This document shows positions 54,368 to 63,215 of a stretch of DNA of 64,000 nucleotides, piece after piece. Position 1 is the stretch's first letter; every line of letters begins with the position of its first letter. The DNA lies in assembly GCF_000829675.1 (NCBI RefSeq), contig NZ_BBRX01000001.1, positions 113,546 to 177,545 of the forward strand, written 5' to 3'. Both the position numbers and the translations under genes were made by a program. The notes beneath the pieces are model-generated. The model searched no databases and was not told the origin of the DNA. It worked only from the letters and a program-made list of their open reading frames with translations. Source of the DNA: Acinetobacter rudis (GTDB lineage: Bacteria > Pseudomonadota > Gammaproteobacteria > Pseudomonadales > Moraxellaceae).

Positions 54368-55111
54368 TTAATTAGCCTCTGTCCAATAATAACTATCAGG
54401 TAAATCTCTTGCTCCAAAAATTGCTTGTCCAACACGAATATCGGTCGCACCTTCCTCTATTGCAATCTCAAAATCACTCGACATTCCCATTGAAAGACGT
54501 TTAATGTCAGGATAAATTTTTTGAATATTATCTCGTAAAGCACGCAAAGACTGGAAACAACGTCTAACTTCATTCGATTCTTGACTATGCAGGGCTAAGG
54601 TCATTAAACCAATAATTTTTAACTGTGAAAAAATCTGACATTGCTCAATTAGCGTAAGAGCTTGCTCTGGCTTAACACCAAATTTACTTTCTTCATTTGA
54701 CGTGTTGACTTGTATGAAAACTTGAAGCTGACGTTTCTCCAGCTGTAAACGATGATTGAGTTTTTCTGCGAGTTTAAAACTATCTAGAGCATGAAATTCA
54801 TCAATAAACTTTGCAACATATTTGACTTTATTTGTTTGCAAATGGCCGATCAAAATCCAATGTATATTTAAGTGTTGTAAGGCTTCATATTTTGATTTGG
54901 CTTCAAGGACTTTATTTTCACCAAAATGACTGAAACCTAACTGATGCGCTTGTTCAATTCTATTCACTGCTAAGGTTTTAGTTACAGGAAGCAACCGAAT
55001 TGTTTGGGGATCTCGTCCGATACGATGACATACAGCATTAATCACTTGCTGAATATTCTGAAAGTTAGCTGCTAGCTCTTTAACGCTATTAGGCATATGG
55101 TATTGCTTCAT
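54368..55111 (-). CDS. yggS: PLP homeostasis protein (YggS/PLPBP family)
   Basis: The protein has about 247 aa from the ATG at 55111, which has AGG seven bases upstream; a more distal ATG lies at 55141. It is a fold-type III PLP-binding barrel: the PLP Lys lies in [11 protein letters not shown], and [38 protein letters not shown] and [28 protein letters not shown] complete the signature. YggS binds PLP without catalysis and buffers vitamin B6 and amino-acid pools. Here it precedes a small protein and a PLP-binding MocR-type regulator, which suggests a B6-linked unit. Confidence 0.93.
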   Translation of the reverse strand: MKQYHMPNSVKELAANFQNIQQVINAVCHRIGRDPQTIRLLPVTKTLAVNRIEQAHQLGFSHFGENKVLEAKSKYEALQHLNIHWILIGHLQTNKVKYVAKFIDEFHALDSFKLAEKLNHRLQLEKRQLQVFIQVNTSNEESKFGVKPEQALTLIEQCQIFSQLKIIGLMTLALHSQESNEVRRCFQSLRALRDNIQKIYPDIKRLSMGMSSDFEIAIEEGATDIRVGQAIFGARDLPDSYYWTEAN

Positions 55112-55204
55112 ATAAAACCTATGACAAAATTTATTTGTCATAGGACAATAATGTTATTAAATAAAAAGCGCAAGCCATTTTCCTGTTTTGCGCATTTATA
55201 AGGG

Positions 55205-55633
55205 TTATTTTAAAGGAGAGAATATCATTGTAACTGGCTTTTTTGCCCCATAACTATATGAAAATGGGCCAATATAGCTTTTATACTGAAATAGGCCAAA
55301 GCTACGATGCCATGCTTGTAATTCATTATTAGACAACCATTTCAATTGAAGTTCGTCCTCCTTTTTTCTGAAATCTGTTGCATATACAGTAAACTGTGCA
55401 ACAGATTGAATTGTTGTTCGGCATTTTTCTGATTCACCCTTTTTTAGCACGGATACTTGAACTTGAGTTGCTTTACCAAACATAACATCGTTAGCTCGGC
55501 ATTGGCGAACTTCAACGTGATAATCACCATTGGGCGATGATAGATCTCGAACGACTTTATTGACTGAAGGAGATTGACAAGCTGTTAATCCTCCTAGGGG
55601 GATGGCTAAGGCCAAGATCCAGCTTTTTTTCAT
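55205..55633 (-). CDS. Small lipoprotein, unknown function
   Basis: The protein has 142 aa from the ATG at 55633, with AAGGGA upstream. The signal peptide ends LTAC (lipid Cys), followed by a short beta-rich domain (YHVEVRQCRANDVMFGKATQVQVSVLKK, FTVYATDF). It is not recognised as a known family. It starts 26 bp after the upstream periplasmic gene, so the two are probably cotranscribed. Confidence 0.75.
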   Translation of the reverse strand: MKKSWILALAIPLGGLTACQSPSVNKVVRDLSSPNGDYHVEVRQCRANDVMFGKATQVQVSVLKKGESEKCRTTIQSVAQFTVYATDFRKKEDELQLKWLSNNELQAWHRSFGLFQYKSYIGPFSYSYGAKKPVTMIFSPLK

Positions 55634-55659
55634 GATTTTTCCCTTATAACTCAAATATA

Positions 55660-56193
55660 TTAACCTGCAGCAGTTTTTCCTGACATCCATTGCCAAAACT
55701 TTTCAGGTACATCTTTACTATTTTCATCAAATCCATAGGTGTGCAACACGCCAGCTGAAACATATGCAGCCATCACCTTATTGTTTCGTGTATTTACTGC
55801 AATTATTGCTTGTTCTGAATCAGCACCCTTTGGATCATAACCGCTCCCGACTAACCAATCACCTTCACGTTGCATGGGGCCCGATACAGTCAGAGATGCT
55901 TGAACAGCAGCATAATCTTTTAGAGTTAACTTTTGAAACCTTGATTTCCATTGACTTGCTTTGATCACATCAGAAGCAAGACTATTTACAAGTTTGTCTT
56001 TAGAAATAGTCGTAGAGGGACGTTCTCCACAACGAATTTTAATTTCCTGTTCATATCCAATATTGCCAATTTCAAGGACATTTAAAGTACTGCCGACTTT
56101 ATCTGCACATTTTTCCCAATCTTGTATACTTTGAGCTTGAACGGTAAAAGGTAGAGCTAAACCTATTAACATTAAAGTATGAGAAATCTTCAT
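55660..56193 (-). CDS. Periplasmic protein, unknown function
   Basis: The protein has 177 aa from the ATG at 56193. The signal peptide (MKISHTLMLIGLALPFTVQAQ) is followed by a soluble domain with two Cys (WEKCADKVG and KIRCGERP) that may form a disulfide, and DWLVGSGYDPKGADSEQAIIAVNTRNNKVMAAYVSAG. I do not recognise the family. It lies directly upstream of a small lipoprotein gene on the same strand, so the two are likely coexpressed envelope proteins. Confidence 0.7.
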   Translation of the reverse strand: MKISHTLMLIGLALPFTVQAQSIQDWEKCADKVGSTLNVLEIGNIGYEQEIKIRCGERPSTTISKDKLVNSLASDVIKASQWKSRFQKLTLKDYAAVQASLTVSGPMQREGDWLVGSGYDPKGADSEQAIIAVNTRNNKVMAAYVSAGVLHTYGFDENSKDVPEKFWQWMSGKTAAG

Positions 56194-56741
56194 CTTTACA
56201 TACCAATTTAACTTTGGGTTATTTATGCCAAATAATAAAAAGTTAATCAATTCATATTATTATTTTTTAATAAAAAATTTGATTGATCGCTCTAATTTAA
56301 GTGAACTAGAACTTTGATTTTTCTGTCAGGGATGAATCAATTGCGTCTGCAATTCAATTGAAAAAAATTTATACTTAATACAATAAATTATTAAAAAATT
56401 AAGATAACTATATGAAATAAGATATTAAATTTCAATATTACTTGATTATAAATAGACTATATCTTAGTTGGATTGAACGATCATTGTGTAGATGAAATCC
56501 GACAAGGTACGGTCACAATTACAAATAAAAGAATTGATACAACTGTAACTCCAAGTTAATAACCAGATATAGAAATATCTCAAAAATTACGACGCGTAAC
56601 ATTTATCTTAAAGACAATTAAATAGCACACTCTACAATCTAGATTTAAGCCAGCAGGGTAGCTAAGAAGGTCGATTATTCCCTGATGAGTTCAATTCAGA
56701 AAAATAGTGATAAAAATTATGATAAAACGGAATAAATCTAA
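56194..56741. other. AT-rich gap before the lipid-amine gene cluster
   Basis: No supported gene lies in this 548-bp gap. It separates minus-strand envelope genes from a plus-strand cluster and must hold both promoters. No strong palindrome or terminator was seen. Confidence 0.4.
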
Positions 56742-57257
56742 ATGATGAATAATAAATTAATACGTAATTTTACTGCACAAGCTACACAGTTATATTCATC
56801 GACAACATTGAAAGTGTTGGCGCGTATTTTATCCAAAACCAGCCAAAACAATGCCCAAGTTCAAGAACAATTAGCAGATTTTAATAATGGGGCTAAAATT
56901 TTATTTAAAATTAATTATCTTAAAAATGCTTTTGTGGTATTTCAGGTAAGAGATAAACATTTATATCTTATTCATGAAAGGGAGCAAGCATTAATCGATT
57001 ATGATTTAGCTATTGTTATAAAACATCCAGCGCTTGCCTTTAAAATTCTGAGTCTACAAGAAGGTAATACTATTGCTGTTGCAAATAATCGTTTCTCTAC
57101 GAATGGAGATGCATCATTAGCCATTAATTTTATCAATTGTCTAGAGATAGTTGAGGCACATTTGTTGCCTAGATTTATATCAAGAAGAATTTTATCTAAA
57201 CATGATGATATATCAATTAACCAAAAAATAAACTTTCTAAAAAGAATAATCATGTGA
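56742..57257 (+). CDS. SCP2-like lipid-binding protein
   Basis: This 171-aa protein has a middle region (~40-145) with the SCP2/sterol-carrier pattern: FNNGAKILFKINYLKNAFVVF, VRDKHLYLIHE, an acidic/hydrophobic helix, and FSTNGDASLAINFINCLEIVEAH. SCP2 domains bind fatty acids, acyl-CoA or other lipids in a hydrophobic tunnel. There is no signal peptide, so it is cytoplasmic. It starts the plus-strand cluster and is 8 bp upstream of the alcohol dehydrogenase gene, so it likely presents a lipid substrate to the downstream enzymes. Distant similarity; moderate confidence. Confidence 0.6.
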   Translation: MMNNKLIRNFTAQATQLYSSTTLKVLARILSKTSQNNAQVQEQLADFNNGAKILFKINYLKNAFVVFQVRDKHLYLIHEREQALIDYDLAIVIKHPALAFKILSLQEGNTIAVANNRFSTNGDASLAINFINCLEIVEAHLLPRFISRRILSKHDDISINQKINFLKRIIM

Positions 57258-57265
57258 GCTAAACA

Positions 57266-58441
57266 ATGTTTAATAATTATGAGTTTTATAGTGCTGTTCG
57301 TATTATTTCCGGCCTTGATACTTTAAGTAAACTGCCAGAGCTAATTCAAAAATTATCTGCTTCAAAAGTATTTATAATGACTGACAAAGGTATTACAAAA
57401 GCAAAAGTACATCTACCAGTGATAGAGATACTTGAAGCAAATCAAATCCCTTTTTTTGTTTTTGATGATATCCCAGCTGATGGTAGTGTGAATAGTGTCT
57501 ATCAAGCTGCTGATCAATTTTTTTATTCAGAAAGTGACATTATTATTGCTATTGGCGGTGGCTCTGTAATAGATACCAGTAAAGCTTTAAATATTTCAGT
57601 TACTTTAACAGGAAAATTAGAAAAATATATGGGTGTAAATAACTTACCACATCGCCTCAAACCTTCTATTATTATTCCTACGACATCGGGTACTGGATCA
57701 GAGGTTACCGCTATTGCGGTTGTTGCAGATAATGATAAGAAAATAAAATTAATATTTAACTCACCCTATATCATGGCTGATTATGCAGTACTAGATCCGA
57801 AGATGACACAAAATCTACCTTTATATATTACTGCAATGACAGCGATGGATGCTTTAACTCATTGCATAGAGTCATACACCTGTAATAGTCGTAATCCTAT
57901 ATCCTCTGAACTTGCTTTTTCTGCAATTAAAAAAATTATAACCCATTTACCTATCGTTTTAGATGAACCACAAAATTTCAACTCTAGGCTTGCATTAGCA
58001 GAAGCTTCAACTATGGCAGGCATGGCATTTTCTAATTCAATGGTCGGTTTAACACATTCAATTGCTCACGCTTTAGGAATTAATTTTGCAGTACCTCATG
58101 GATTATGTTGTAGTATATTTTTACCTTATGTTATTGAATATAATAAAGAATATATATTGGAAGAGTTAAATGAATTATCATTATTGTTTTTAACCGAATC
58201 TGAATATCAATTGAATGATAAAAATACACGCGTAAACCTATTCATTGAAAAAATTTATCATCTCAAAGAAATCCTAGAACGTAAAACCCAGCTGCCCTCT
58301 AGACTCGGTATGCTAAGCAACGTTAGTGTAAAAGACTTTGAATATATTGCGAATAAAGCCTTAATTGATGGTTCTATTATTTTTAATCCAATTAAACCCT
58401 CTAAAAAAGAGATTATTAATATTTTAGAAAAGGCTTGGTAA
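57266..58441 (+). CDS. Iron-containing alcohol dehydrogenase (group III)
   Basis: This 391-aa protein has the group III ADH hallmarks: IIAIGGGSVIDTSKAL for NAD(P), TTSGTGSEVTAIAVV, and metal ligands in DALTHCIESYT, LTHSIAHALG and FAVPHGLC. It interconverts an alcohol and an aldehyde. It sits 8 bp after the SCP2-like gene and ends 6 bp before the start of the next gene, so it belongs to the same operon. With the downstream acyl reductase, an aldehyde from the reductase could be reduced to, or regenerated from, the alcohol. Substrate chain length is unknown. Confidence 0.9.
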   Translation: MFNNYEFYSAVRIISGLDTLSKLPELIQKLSASKVFIMTDKGITKAKVHLPVIEILEANQIPFFVFDDIPADGSVNSVYQAADQFFYSESDIIIAIGGGSVIDTSKALNISVTLTGKLEKYMGVNNLPHRLKPSIIIPTTSGTGSEVTAIAVVADNDKKIKLIFNSPYIMADYAVLDPKMTQNLPLYITAMTAMDALTHCIESYTCNSRNPISSELAFSAIKKIITHLPIVLDEPQNFNSRLALAEASTMAGMAFSNSMVGLTHSIAHALGINFAVPHGLCCSIFLPYVIEYNKEYILEELNELSLLFLTESEYQLNDKNTRVNLFIEKIYHLKEILERKTQLPSRLGMLSNVSVKDFEYIANKALIDGSIIFNPIKPSKKEIINILEKAW

Positions 58442-58446
58442 TTAAA

Positions 58447-59478
58447 ATGTATATTAAAAAAAATAAAATGGATCACTCCAAAGTCCTAGACTCTCAAATT
58501 AAAGATAAAAATGATTTAAAGCACTATCTAAAAATCAATAAGTTACTTTCATTATCAATAATAATACAAGCACATAAAAATACCGATCAACTATTATGCC
58601 TTTCCGATACTATTCGAACTCAGGCGAGCCTAGAACCTAGCCTTGGTATTGCTTTGACCATGCATCACCATATTGTTTTGGTGTTAGCAAAATTTCCAGA
58701 TATATTTGAAAATGCTCAAGAAATACTTAAAAAAGTCTTAAATGATGAATATTTAATTGCTTCTGCATTTGCTGAAGGTAAAGCGGGAGTCAATATTTTT
58801 AACCCTTCATCTTCTATTGATATTAAAGATAACATTATTCGATTAAATGGTTCAAAAAAACCTTGTACCTTATCAAGTATTGCAGATTATTATGTCATGT
58901 CTACAGTGTTGAATGGGAAACTAACACTTATTAATCTCTCAGCTAAACAAGAGGGGATCTCTATACAACCTTTTTGGAATTTAGAAATTTTTAAATATTG
59001 TGACAGTAATGAACTGGTTTTTAATAATGTCATTATTTCTGAACATCAATATTGTCATTTAAATAATGATGAACTTTCTCTTTGCCTCATATATGGTTTA
59101 TCACTTTTTAATTATTTAGTTGTAAGTGCATATATAGGGATTTCAGGTATTTTCATAAAAATGGTTCCTGAAAGTTTAAGATCATTAACTGGTATTAAAA
59201 TGAAATTAATTGAATTTCAAAAAATTAATGATGTTTTATTGCTTCAAATGAATTCTATTTGTAGTAAAGAGCGGTTATTAGAAGATGATTTAAGTTGTAT
59301 TTTAAATCTCAGATATTTAGTTGAAAATAATCTTCAACAAATGAAAAATTATATTCTAGATAATATTGGTGGAATTGAGATAATGAAAAATCCAATAATA
59401 TTGAATTTAAATAACCATTTGGAAATGCTTAAATATCACCCCACAGGTCGATTCCAATATTATAATCAGTTTGTTTAG
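58447..59478 (+). CDS. Divergent acyl-CoA dehydrogenase-like protein
   Basis: The protein has 343 aa from the ATG at 58447; a TTG at 58435 overlaps the ADH stop. The middle part follows the family pattern (IASAFAEGKAGVN, IIRLNGSKKPCTLSSIADYYVMS, GISIQPFW) and the C-part is helical (LRYLVENNLQQMKNYILDNIGGIEIM). However, the YEG-type catalytic Glu region is not visible and the protein is about 35 residues short. In tambjamine biosynthesis a FAD-dependent dehydrogenase (TamP) desaturates the acyl chain before reductive amination. The gene order here matches, but the missing catalytic Glu leaves activity uncertain. Confidence 0.6.
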   Translation: MYIKKNKMDHSKVLDSQIKDKNDLKHYLKINKLLSLSIIIQAHKNTDQLLCLSDTIRTQASLEPSLGIALTMHHHIVLVLAKFPDIFENAQEILKKVLNDEYLIASAFAEGKAGVNIFNPSSSIDIKDNIIRLNGSKKPCTLSSIADYYVMSTVLNGKLTLINLSAKQEGISIQPFWNLEIFKYCDSNELVFNNVIISEHQYCHLNNDELSLCLIYGLSLFNYLVVSAYIGISGIFIKMVPESLRSLTGIKMKLIEFQKINDVLLLQMNSICSKERLLEDDLSCILNLRYLVENNLQQMKNYILDNIGGIEIMKNPIILNLNNHLEMLKYHPTGRFQYYNQFV

Positions 59479-59520
59479 AAGTGAGATAATCTAAGGATTG
59501 GCTGAAAAAGGATAATTAAA

Positions 59521-62064
59521 ATGTATAAAATCAATGAATATCGGCAAAAGCTTCTTAAAAACTTTAACATTGATCTCGATCCAGTGTCAGCAAAAGGAAA
59601 TATCTTATCTCTATCCGATGGAACATTTGTTTATGACTATTTAGCCCAATATGGTGCTTTACCTTTTGGGCATAATCCTGATTTTTTAAACAAAGTAGTC
59701 ATAGATTTCCTGCAAACAAACCAAGCAAATTTGATACAACCGAGTATTTCAAACGTGGTTGAACAGTTTGCAAATCGGCTTATTGAACTCGTTAACTCGG
59801 AACGCTATAGCCGCTGCATCATGACGAACAGCGGTGCCGAAACGGTAGAGGTCGCTTTTAAATTAGCAAGAATTAAAACTGGCAGAGCTAAAATTTTGAG
59901 TGTAGTCAAAGGATTTCATGGTAAAACTTTTGCTGCTTTATCTGCCAGTGGTTCTAAACGGTTTAAAAAGCCTTTTATCCATGATGAGGCACACTATGAC
60001 TATATAGAACTCAATCAAATTGAGGATTTAGAAGAGAAACTTCGTACAAAACAATATGCGGCTTTTATTATTGAACCGATATTGGGTGAAGGCGGGATGA
60101 TACCCGCTACTCCAGATTTTCTACGTCAAGCAGTATCTCTTTGTAAAAAATACGGCACGATGTCTATTTTTGATGAAATACAGACTGGACTCGGGCGTAT
60201 AGGTGAGATCTGTATGGCTAAATATTACGAGATCTATCCTGATTGTATACTTTTTTCTAAAGCGCTAGGAGGAGGACTCGTTCCGGTAGGTGCTGCAATT
60301 TATAGAGAAAAATTTTATACCTTCAATTTTGATAAAAAACATAGCTCTACATTTTCAAATAATGCACTTGCTGCGACTATCGCACTTACTGTGCTAAATT
60401 TCTTACACGCTGAAGACAGCTCGATCTATCAAAATGTACGCACCCTTAGTGAATATTTAGATGAACAAATTGATAGAATTTTAGTAGATTACGCTCAAAT
60501 TATTAAGTTTAATGGCGCTGGATTAATGCGTAGTTTTGAGTTTTATGATTCAACTGCAGACAAAAATATTTTAATAAATTTTAGCCAAAACAATGGTAGT
60601 TTGGCATATATCATCTGTGGTTATTTATTAAGTCGGCATCAGGTATTTATGATGCCATTGTTATCAAAACCTTGTTCAATTCGTTTTGAACCCCCCTTAA
60701 CGATTAATAAGTCAGATATCGACCGTTTTATCTACGCATTAGAGGAGGTGTGCGTGATTATTCAAAATGGACGTTATGATTTACTTTTTAGTCATTTAAT
60801 CAAAATTAACTTTGAAGCATTACCTGCGAGCACTGAGCATTACCCAGTTTCATTTGTAGCAGATACCCTAATCGCAGATTGTCAATTTAACCCTGAAAAT
60901 AGTCATTTGAAAGCAGGTAAAAAATTTGCCTTTTTTATCCATACCACTTCTATCGAAGATTTAATTAATTCCTTTCCTTATTCAATCAAAAAAAATTTTA
61001 ATGATGATCAGTTAAATCAACTCGCCGATAAGATTTTAGCCATTGCACGTACTGATCCAAGCCCAGACCTCGCAACATTTTTTACGGTTTATAATAATCA
61101 ACGCTATGCCGATGGGATGTTTATTTTCTCACCATTGTCTCCTCAAGATATGATCTGGTTAAGTCCTCAAGATAGATTAGATCTAATGCTGGAATACTTA
61201 GAGGTCGCTCAACATCATGGTGCGGAGTTTATTGGTTTAGGTGCATATACATCAGTCATTAGCAACGGTGGTGAAACGATTTTACCCTTTACTCAGCATA
61301 TCCATTTAACTAATGGAAACTCACTCACTGCCTTATCAACTGTGGAAAGCATCTTTTCAATGATAGAGGGTATTGATGTTTCAATGCAGTATGCTGTTAT
61401 TGTTGGTGCTCGAGGTTCAGTTGGAAAATTAACAGTTGCTGGTCTAGCACATCAATATGGGCAGTTAATCTTAGTCGGTCGATCAGGTAGCGAAGTTAGA
61501 ATCAAACAAGAAGTATTACCTTATTTAATCGAAAGTTGTTGTGAAACAGAATACCAAATTATGCCCGGTTCATTTTTTGATAAATTACGTAAATATCTCA
61601 ATACCACACAAGGACAACTTCGTAATATTGACCAATTAGCAGAAGACTTAGTTCAGCTAGGTTTGTCAATTGAATTTGATTATCAGCTCGCTTTTACTAA
61701 AGCAGATATTGTTATTTCAGCTACCAGTGAAGGTAAGGCATTTTTAAACACACAATACTTAAAAAAATCATCCTTAGTATTTGACGTAGCACGTCCTTTT
61801 GATTTTATTGAAGGTCATAACGTTAAAATCTATGAGGGAGGTTTAGTCAGCCAACCAAATCCTGTTTTTTATAGTGATTGTAATATGGTAAGAGTTGCAG
61901 CAGGGATAAACTTAGCTTGTCTTTCAGAGACAATAGCGCTTTCTTTAAATGGCATGGATGAGCATCAAAGTATTGGTAAAAGTGTCCCATTTAAAAAAGC
62001 ACACCGAATTTTAAATATTGCGAAAATGCAGGGATTTAATCCAATCAACTATAGTGAAAAATAA
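59521..62064 (+). CDS. Class III aminotransferase fused to an acyl-ACP-reductase-like domain
   Basis: This 847-aa bifunctional protein has an N-terminal class III aminotransferase (~1-425) with NSGAE at 103-107, Asp228 in FDEIQTGLGR, and the PLP Lys247 in SKALGGG. From about residue 445 it continues as an acyl-reductase domain: LGAYTSVISNGG (~573-584), TNGNSLTAL (~597-605), the Rossmann motif VGARGSVG (628-635), VISATSEGKAFLN, VFDVARPFDF, and ACLSETIALSL with Cys800. By eye the last block aligns with the C-terminus of cyanobacterial acyl-ACP reductase, placing Cys800 at its catalytic cysteine. Prediction: a fatty acyl thioester is reduced to an aldehyde, which is then transaminated to an amine, as in TamH or PigE. 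Confidence 0.88.
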   Translation: MYKINEYRQKLLKNFNIDLDPVSAKGNILSLSDGTFVYDYLAQYGALPFGHNPDFLNKVVIDFLQTNQANLIQPSISNVVEQFANRLIELVNSERYSRCIMTNSGAETVEVAFKLARIKTGRAKILSVVKGFHGKTFAALSASGSKRFKKPFIHDEAHYDYIELNQIEDLEEKLRTKQYAAFIIEPILGEGGMIPATPDFLRQAVSLCKKYGTMSIFDEIQTGLGRIGEICMAKYYEIYPDCILFSKALGGGLVPVGAAIYREKFYTFNFDKKHSSTFSNNALAATIALTVLNFLHAEDSSIYQNVRTLSEYLDEQIDRILVDYAQIIKFNGAGLMRSFEFYDSTADKNILINFSQNNGSLAYIICGYLLSRHQVFMMPLLSKPCSIRFEPPLTINKSDIDRFIYALEEVCVIIQNGRYDLLFSHLIKINFEALPASTEHYPVSFVADTLIADCQFNPENSHLKAGKKFAFFIHTTSIEDLINSFPYSIKKNFNDDQLNQLADKILAIARTDPSPDLATFFTVYNNQRYADGMFIFSPLSPQDMIWLSPQDRLDLMLEYLEVAQHHGAEFIGLGAYTSVISNGGETILPFTQHIHLTNGNSLTALSTVESIFSMIEGIDVSMQYAVIVGARGSVGKLTVAGLAHQYGQLILVGRSGSEVRIKQEVLPYLIESCCETEYQIMPGSFFDKLRKYLNTTQGQLRNIDQLAEDLVQLGLSIEFDYQLAFTKADIVISATSEGKAFLNTQYLKKSSLVFDVARPFDFIEGHNVKIYEGGLVSQPNPVFYSDCNMVRVAAGINLACLSETIALSLNGMDEHQSIGKSVPFKKAHRILNIAKMQGFNPINYSEK

Positions 62065-62375
62065 CATATAGCATTGTTTTATTCGAATAATTATGAATAG
62101 AGATGTACTCAATTAAAATTGATGACATATAACTCATGAATTTTATATTTTCATATGTGATTTTAAATTGAAAAATAGTATATTAATAAAACTATAATTT
62201 CTTTATCTGACTCCTACGAATTTAGTCTTTTCGCTTTAAATTAATTTTACAAAAAAGTATTGGATAAAAAATTGTAAAAAAACTATAGATAACATCTTAA
62301 GGCCTACATCGGTTCTTCATATTGTGCTCATGGGTGGTATACGATTAATAATTTTCTTAGGGAATGGTAAAGATC
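62065..62375. other. AT-rich gap within the cluster
   Basis: No gene and no convincing terminator were seen in this 311-bp stretch. The HD-domain gene downstream probably has its own promoter here. Confidence 0.4.
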
Positions 62376-63137
62376 ATGTCTATAACAAAAATTGGTAGTT
62401 TTAGCTGGATGCAGATGACGAATGGGCATCTGAAGGCCAAAGAAAAGATTAAGCTTGCAAATACGATCATTATTCCCAGTGTAATGGGGATCATTAGAAC
62501 TCAATTAAAATCAGAAAATCATATTGAAGACAACATAGCACTAGACAATATAAAAGTACCTGATAGCAAAATTATTGTTGAAGCAATTAAGGAGCTTGAT
62601 GGGAATGCTGATACAGCAATTATAAATCATTCATGGAGAACCTATTTTTGGGGAGCTGCACTAGGACATATCCATAACCGTGAATATGATCCAGAGGTTT
62701 TATTGGTCTCCTCACTTTTCCATGATTTGGGTTTGACAGATGCGTACCGTAAAACCAAAGGCTGTAAATGTTTTACTTATGAAAGTGCTATCCAGTTTGA
62801 AAAAAAAGCACAAGAGATTTCGTATGATGAGCAGAAATCTATAAAAGTTAAAGATGCGATTTGTATGCACATGAATGGTTTTATAGATGAAAATAATGAG
62901 CCTGAGATAATATTATTACAACAAGGTGCTTCATGTGATGTTATTGGAGATAAGTTATATACAATTCCTAAAGATTTTAGAAATGAACTATTAAGAAAAT
63001 ATCCAAGGGAAAACTTTAATAAAATTTTTAAAGGATTATTGGCTGAAGAAAATAAATCAGTAAAAGAATCACGAACAAACTTTTTAAGTAAACTAGGTTT
63101 AACGATGATGATTTCGATGAATCCCGATAAGGATTAA
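62376..63137 (+). CDS. HD-domain protein, cyanamide hydratase-like
   Basis: The protein has 253 aa from the ATG at 62376; a start at 62364 is also in frame. It shows an HD-type metal site: His in INHSWRTYFWGAAL, HD in VSSLFHDLGLTD, and a distal Asp/His region near AICMHMNGFID. The arrangement NHSWR...HDLGLTDAY resembles cyanamide hydratase-type HD enzymes, which act on small nitrogenous substrates, although broader phosphohydrolase activity is possible. It lies between the amine-forming fusion and an alpha/beta hydrolase, so it may act on a small amine-derived molecule. Substrate unknown. Confidence 0.75.
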   Translation: MSITKIGSFSWMQMTNGHLKAKEKIKLANTIIIPSVMGIIRTQLKSENHIEDNIALDNIKVPDSKIIVEAIKELDGNADTAIINHSWRTYFWGAALGHIHNREYDPEVLLVSSLFHDLGLTDAYRKTKGCKCFTYESAIQFEKKAQEISYDEQKSIKVKDAICMHMNGFIDENNEPEIILLQQGASCDVIGDKLYTIPKDFRNELLRKYPRENFNKIFKGLLAEENKSVKESRTNFLSKLGLTMMISMNPDKD

Positions 63138-63215
63138 TCGTAAGCAACGTTGAGCATCTCATCAAAATGAATGCCTTAAAAACTACTCATCAAATAATAA
63201 GAAGGGGGTAGTACA

